DNA from: [Collinsella] massiliensis
Lineage (GTDB): Bacteria > Actinomycetota > Coriobacteriia > Coriobacteriales > Coriobacteriaceae
NCBI GenBank assembly: GCA_000333815.1
Contig: CAPI01000126.1
Span: 1-64,000, forward strand
Reading direction: 5' to 3'
Length of the DNA stretch: 64,000 bases
Shown here: in pieces, positions 63,242 to 64,000 of the stretch
Layout: each line of letters starts with the position of its first letter
How positions within the stretch are numbered: the stretch's first letter is position 1
Translations under genes and position numbers: made by a program
Notes under the pieces: generated by a model
Told to the model about the DNA's origin: nothing
The model's input: the letters and a program-made list of their open reading frames with translations, nothing else
Databases searched by the model: none

Positions 63242-63868
63242 ATGAACATCGTACTTCTGGGAGCGCCCGGTGCGGGCAAGGGCACCATGGCCCAGCGCCT
63301 CGTGGCCGACTACGGCGTGGCGCACATCTCCACCGGCGACCTGCTGCGCGCTGCCGTGAAGGGCGGCACGGAGCTGGGCGTCCAGGCGAAGCAGTACATG
63401 GACGCCGGCGAGCTCGTGCCCGACCAGCTCGTCATCGACCTCGTGAAGGAGCGCCTCGCTGCCGACGATGCGCAGAAGGGCTTCATCCTCGACGGCTTCC
63501 CGCGTAACACCGTGCAGGCCGTGACCCTCGATTCCGAGCTCTCCGCGCTCGGTCGCACCATCGACGCGGCGCTGCTCATCGACGTCGCGCCCGAGGTCAT
63601 CATCGAGCGCCTCTCCGCGCGCCGCACCTGCCGCGCCTGCGGCTACACCGGCACCGCGGCCGACGCCGTGTGCCCGAACTGCGGTGGCGAGATGTACCAG
63701 CGCGATGACGACAAGCCGGAGACCATCCAGAACCGTCTCGACGTCTACGAGACCGCCACGAGCCCGCTCGTCGAGTACTACCGCGGCCAGGGCCTCCTCA
63801 AGAGCGTCGACGGTGCCCGTTCCATCGACGAGGTCTACGCCGACGTCAAGGAAGCGCTCGGTCTATGA
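63242..63868 (+). CDS. adk: Adenylate kinase
   Basis: The 208-residue enzyme interconverts ATP plus AMP and two ADP. It has the P-loop LLGAPGAGKGT, the AMP-binding HISTGDLLRAAVK, GFILDGFPRN and a zinc-type LID with CRACGYTG... CPNCGGEM. GAGAGGAGA precedes the ATG. Its TGA overlaps the map start (ATGA). Confidence 0.98.
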   Translation: MNIVLLGAPGAGKGTMAQRLVADYGVAHISTGDLLRAAVKGGTELGVQAKQYMDAGELVPDQLVIDLVKERLAADDAQKGFILDGFPRNTVQAVTLDSELSALGRTIDAALLIDVAPEVIIERLSARRTCRACGYTGTAADAVCPNCGGEMYQRDDDKPETIQNRLDVYETATSPLVEYYRGQGLLKSVDGARSIDEVYADVKEALGL

Positions 63869-64000
63869 TCAAGATCAAGGAGCCTTTTGAGATCGAGGAG
63901 ATGAAGAAGGCGGGCGCGCTCTCCAAGATGGCGCTCCGCCACGTGGGCGCCATGGTGCGCCCCGGCGTCTCCACGTTCGAGCTCGACCAGCTCGCCGAGC
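63865..64000 (+). CDS. map: Methionine aminopeptidase, 5' part (runs off the window)
   Basis: Forty-five codons are visible: IKIKEPFEIEEMKKAGALSKMALRHVGAMVRPGVSTFELDQLAE, the N-terminus of a type I methionine aminopeptidase, which removes the start Met from new proteins. The start overlaps the adk stop, the normal order adk-map. The metal site lies beyond the window. Confidence 0.93.
   Translation, partial: MIKIKEPFEIEEMKKAGALSKMALRHVGAMVRPGVSTFELDQLAE

Overview
The window is high-GC DNA with long actinobacterial-style genes. FeoA is fused to FeoB, S14 is the 61-residue zinc type, and the ribosomal and house-keeping proteins look coriobacterial. I read it as a chromosome segment of a gut Coriobacteriia species, probably Collinsella or a close relative. 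The genus is inference, since no rRNA gene is present to decide it.

Layout. (1) 0-9.1 kb: FtsX-type permease, FeoAB ferrous iron transporter, nicotinamidase-like hydrolase, UDG-superfamily DNA glycosylase, an unknown protein translationally coupled to an XRE-type membrane regulator, and an ABC exporter. (2) 9.1-12.7 kb: L10 leader with rplJ-rplL, a 173-bp inverted-repeat element, and guaA. (3) 12.7-33.2 kb: an accessory and defence region. It holds an AAA_14/DUF4143 ATPase, a frameshifted gene of unknown function, an AlbA_2-type regulator behind a four-box TCTGGACA operator, and a complete type I-E CRISPR-Cas system. The Cas order is DnaQ-like exonuclease, cas3, cse1, cse2, cas7, cas5, cas6e, cas1, cas2, followed by an array of 81 repeats. 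(4) 33.3-34.4 kb: acpS, a small GNAT protein and a glutaredoxin-like protein. (5) 35.0-40.7 kb: rplC to rplX, the first half of the S10-spc ribosomal cluster, without rpsJ. (6) 40.8-58.1 kb: a block of metabolic genes lying between rplX and rplE, which are neighbours in most bacteria. The first part is sugar handling: rpiB, rpe, a sugar isomerase, a PTS EIIBC broken by an in-frame stop, a DeoR regulator and EIIA. A RidA, a pseudouridine synthase and a U32 peptidase follow. The last part looks like sulfur amino-acid catabolism: ATC hydrolase, two MalY/PatB C-S lyases, an MFS carrier, a second RidA, a flavodoxin-ferredoxin protein, a DauR-type regulator and an M19 dipeptidase. (7) 58.4-64.0 kb: the rest of the spc cluster, rplE to secY, then adk and the start of map.

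How the genes work together. The Cas genes are packed with short gaps or overlaps, so they probably form one or two transcripts. The only large gap is the 209 bp between cas3 and cse1. This gap holds a lone CRISPR-repeat-like hairpin (21895-21922) whose stem carries a compensatory base-pair change relative to the array repeats. It is my best candidate for an undescribed regulatory element: a Cas6e site in the cas mRNA leader, or a CreR-like Cas-regulating RNA. The array gives a readable history. There is a leader-proximal block with one repeat variant and older blocks with another, two exact or near-exact duplicated spacers, and two pairs of diverged spacers that encode the same short peptides. 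The last point suggests repeated acquisition from related phages.

Three dispersed palindromic repeat families or elements sit at gene ends and operon borders: the GGTGTCAGACACC type, the ATGTAAA...TTTTACAT type, and the 173-bp TIR element. All coordinates come from reading the sequence by eye. No database search, folding or alignment program was run.
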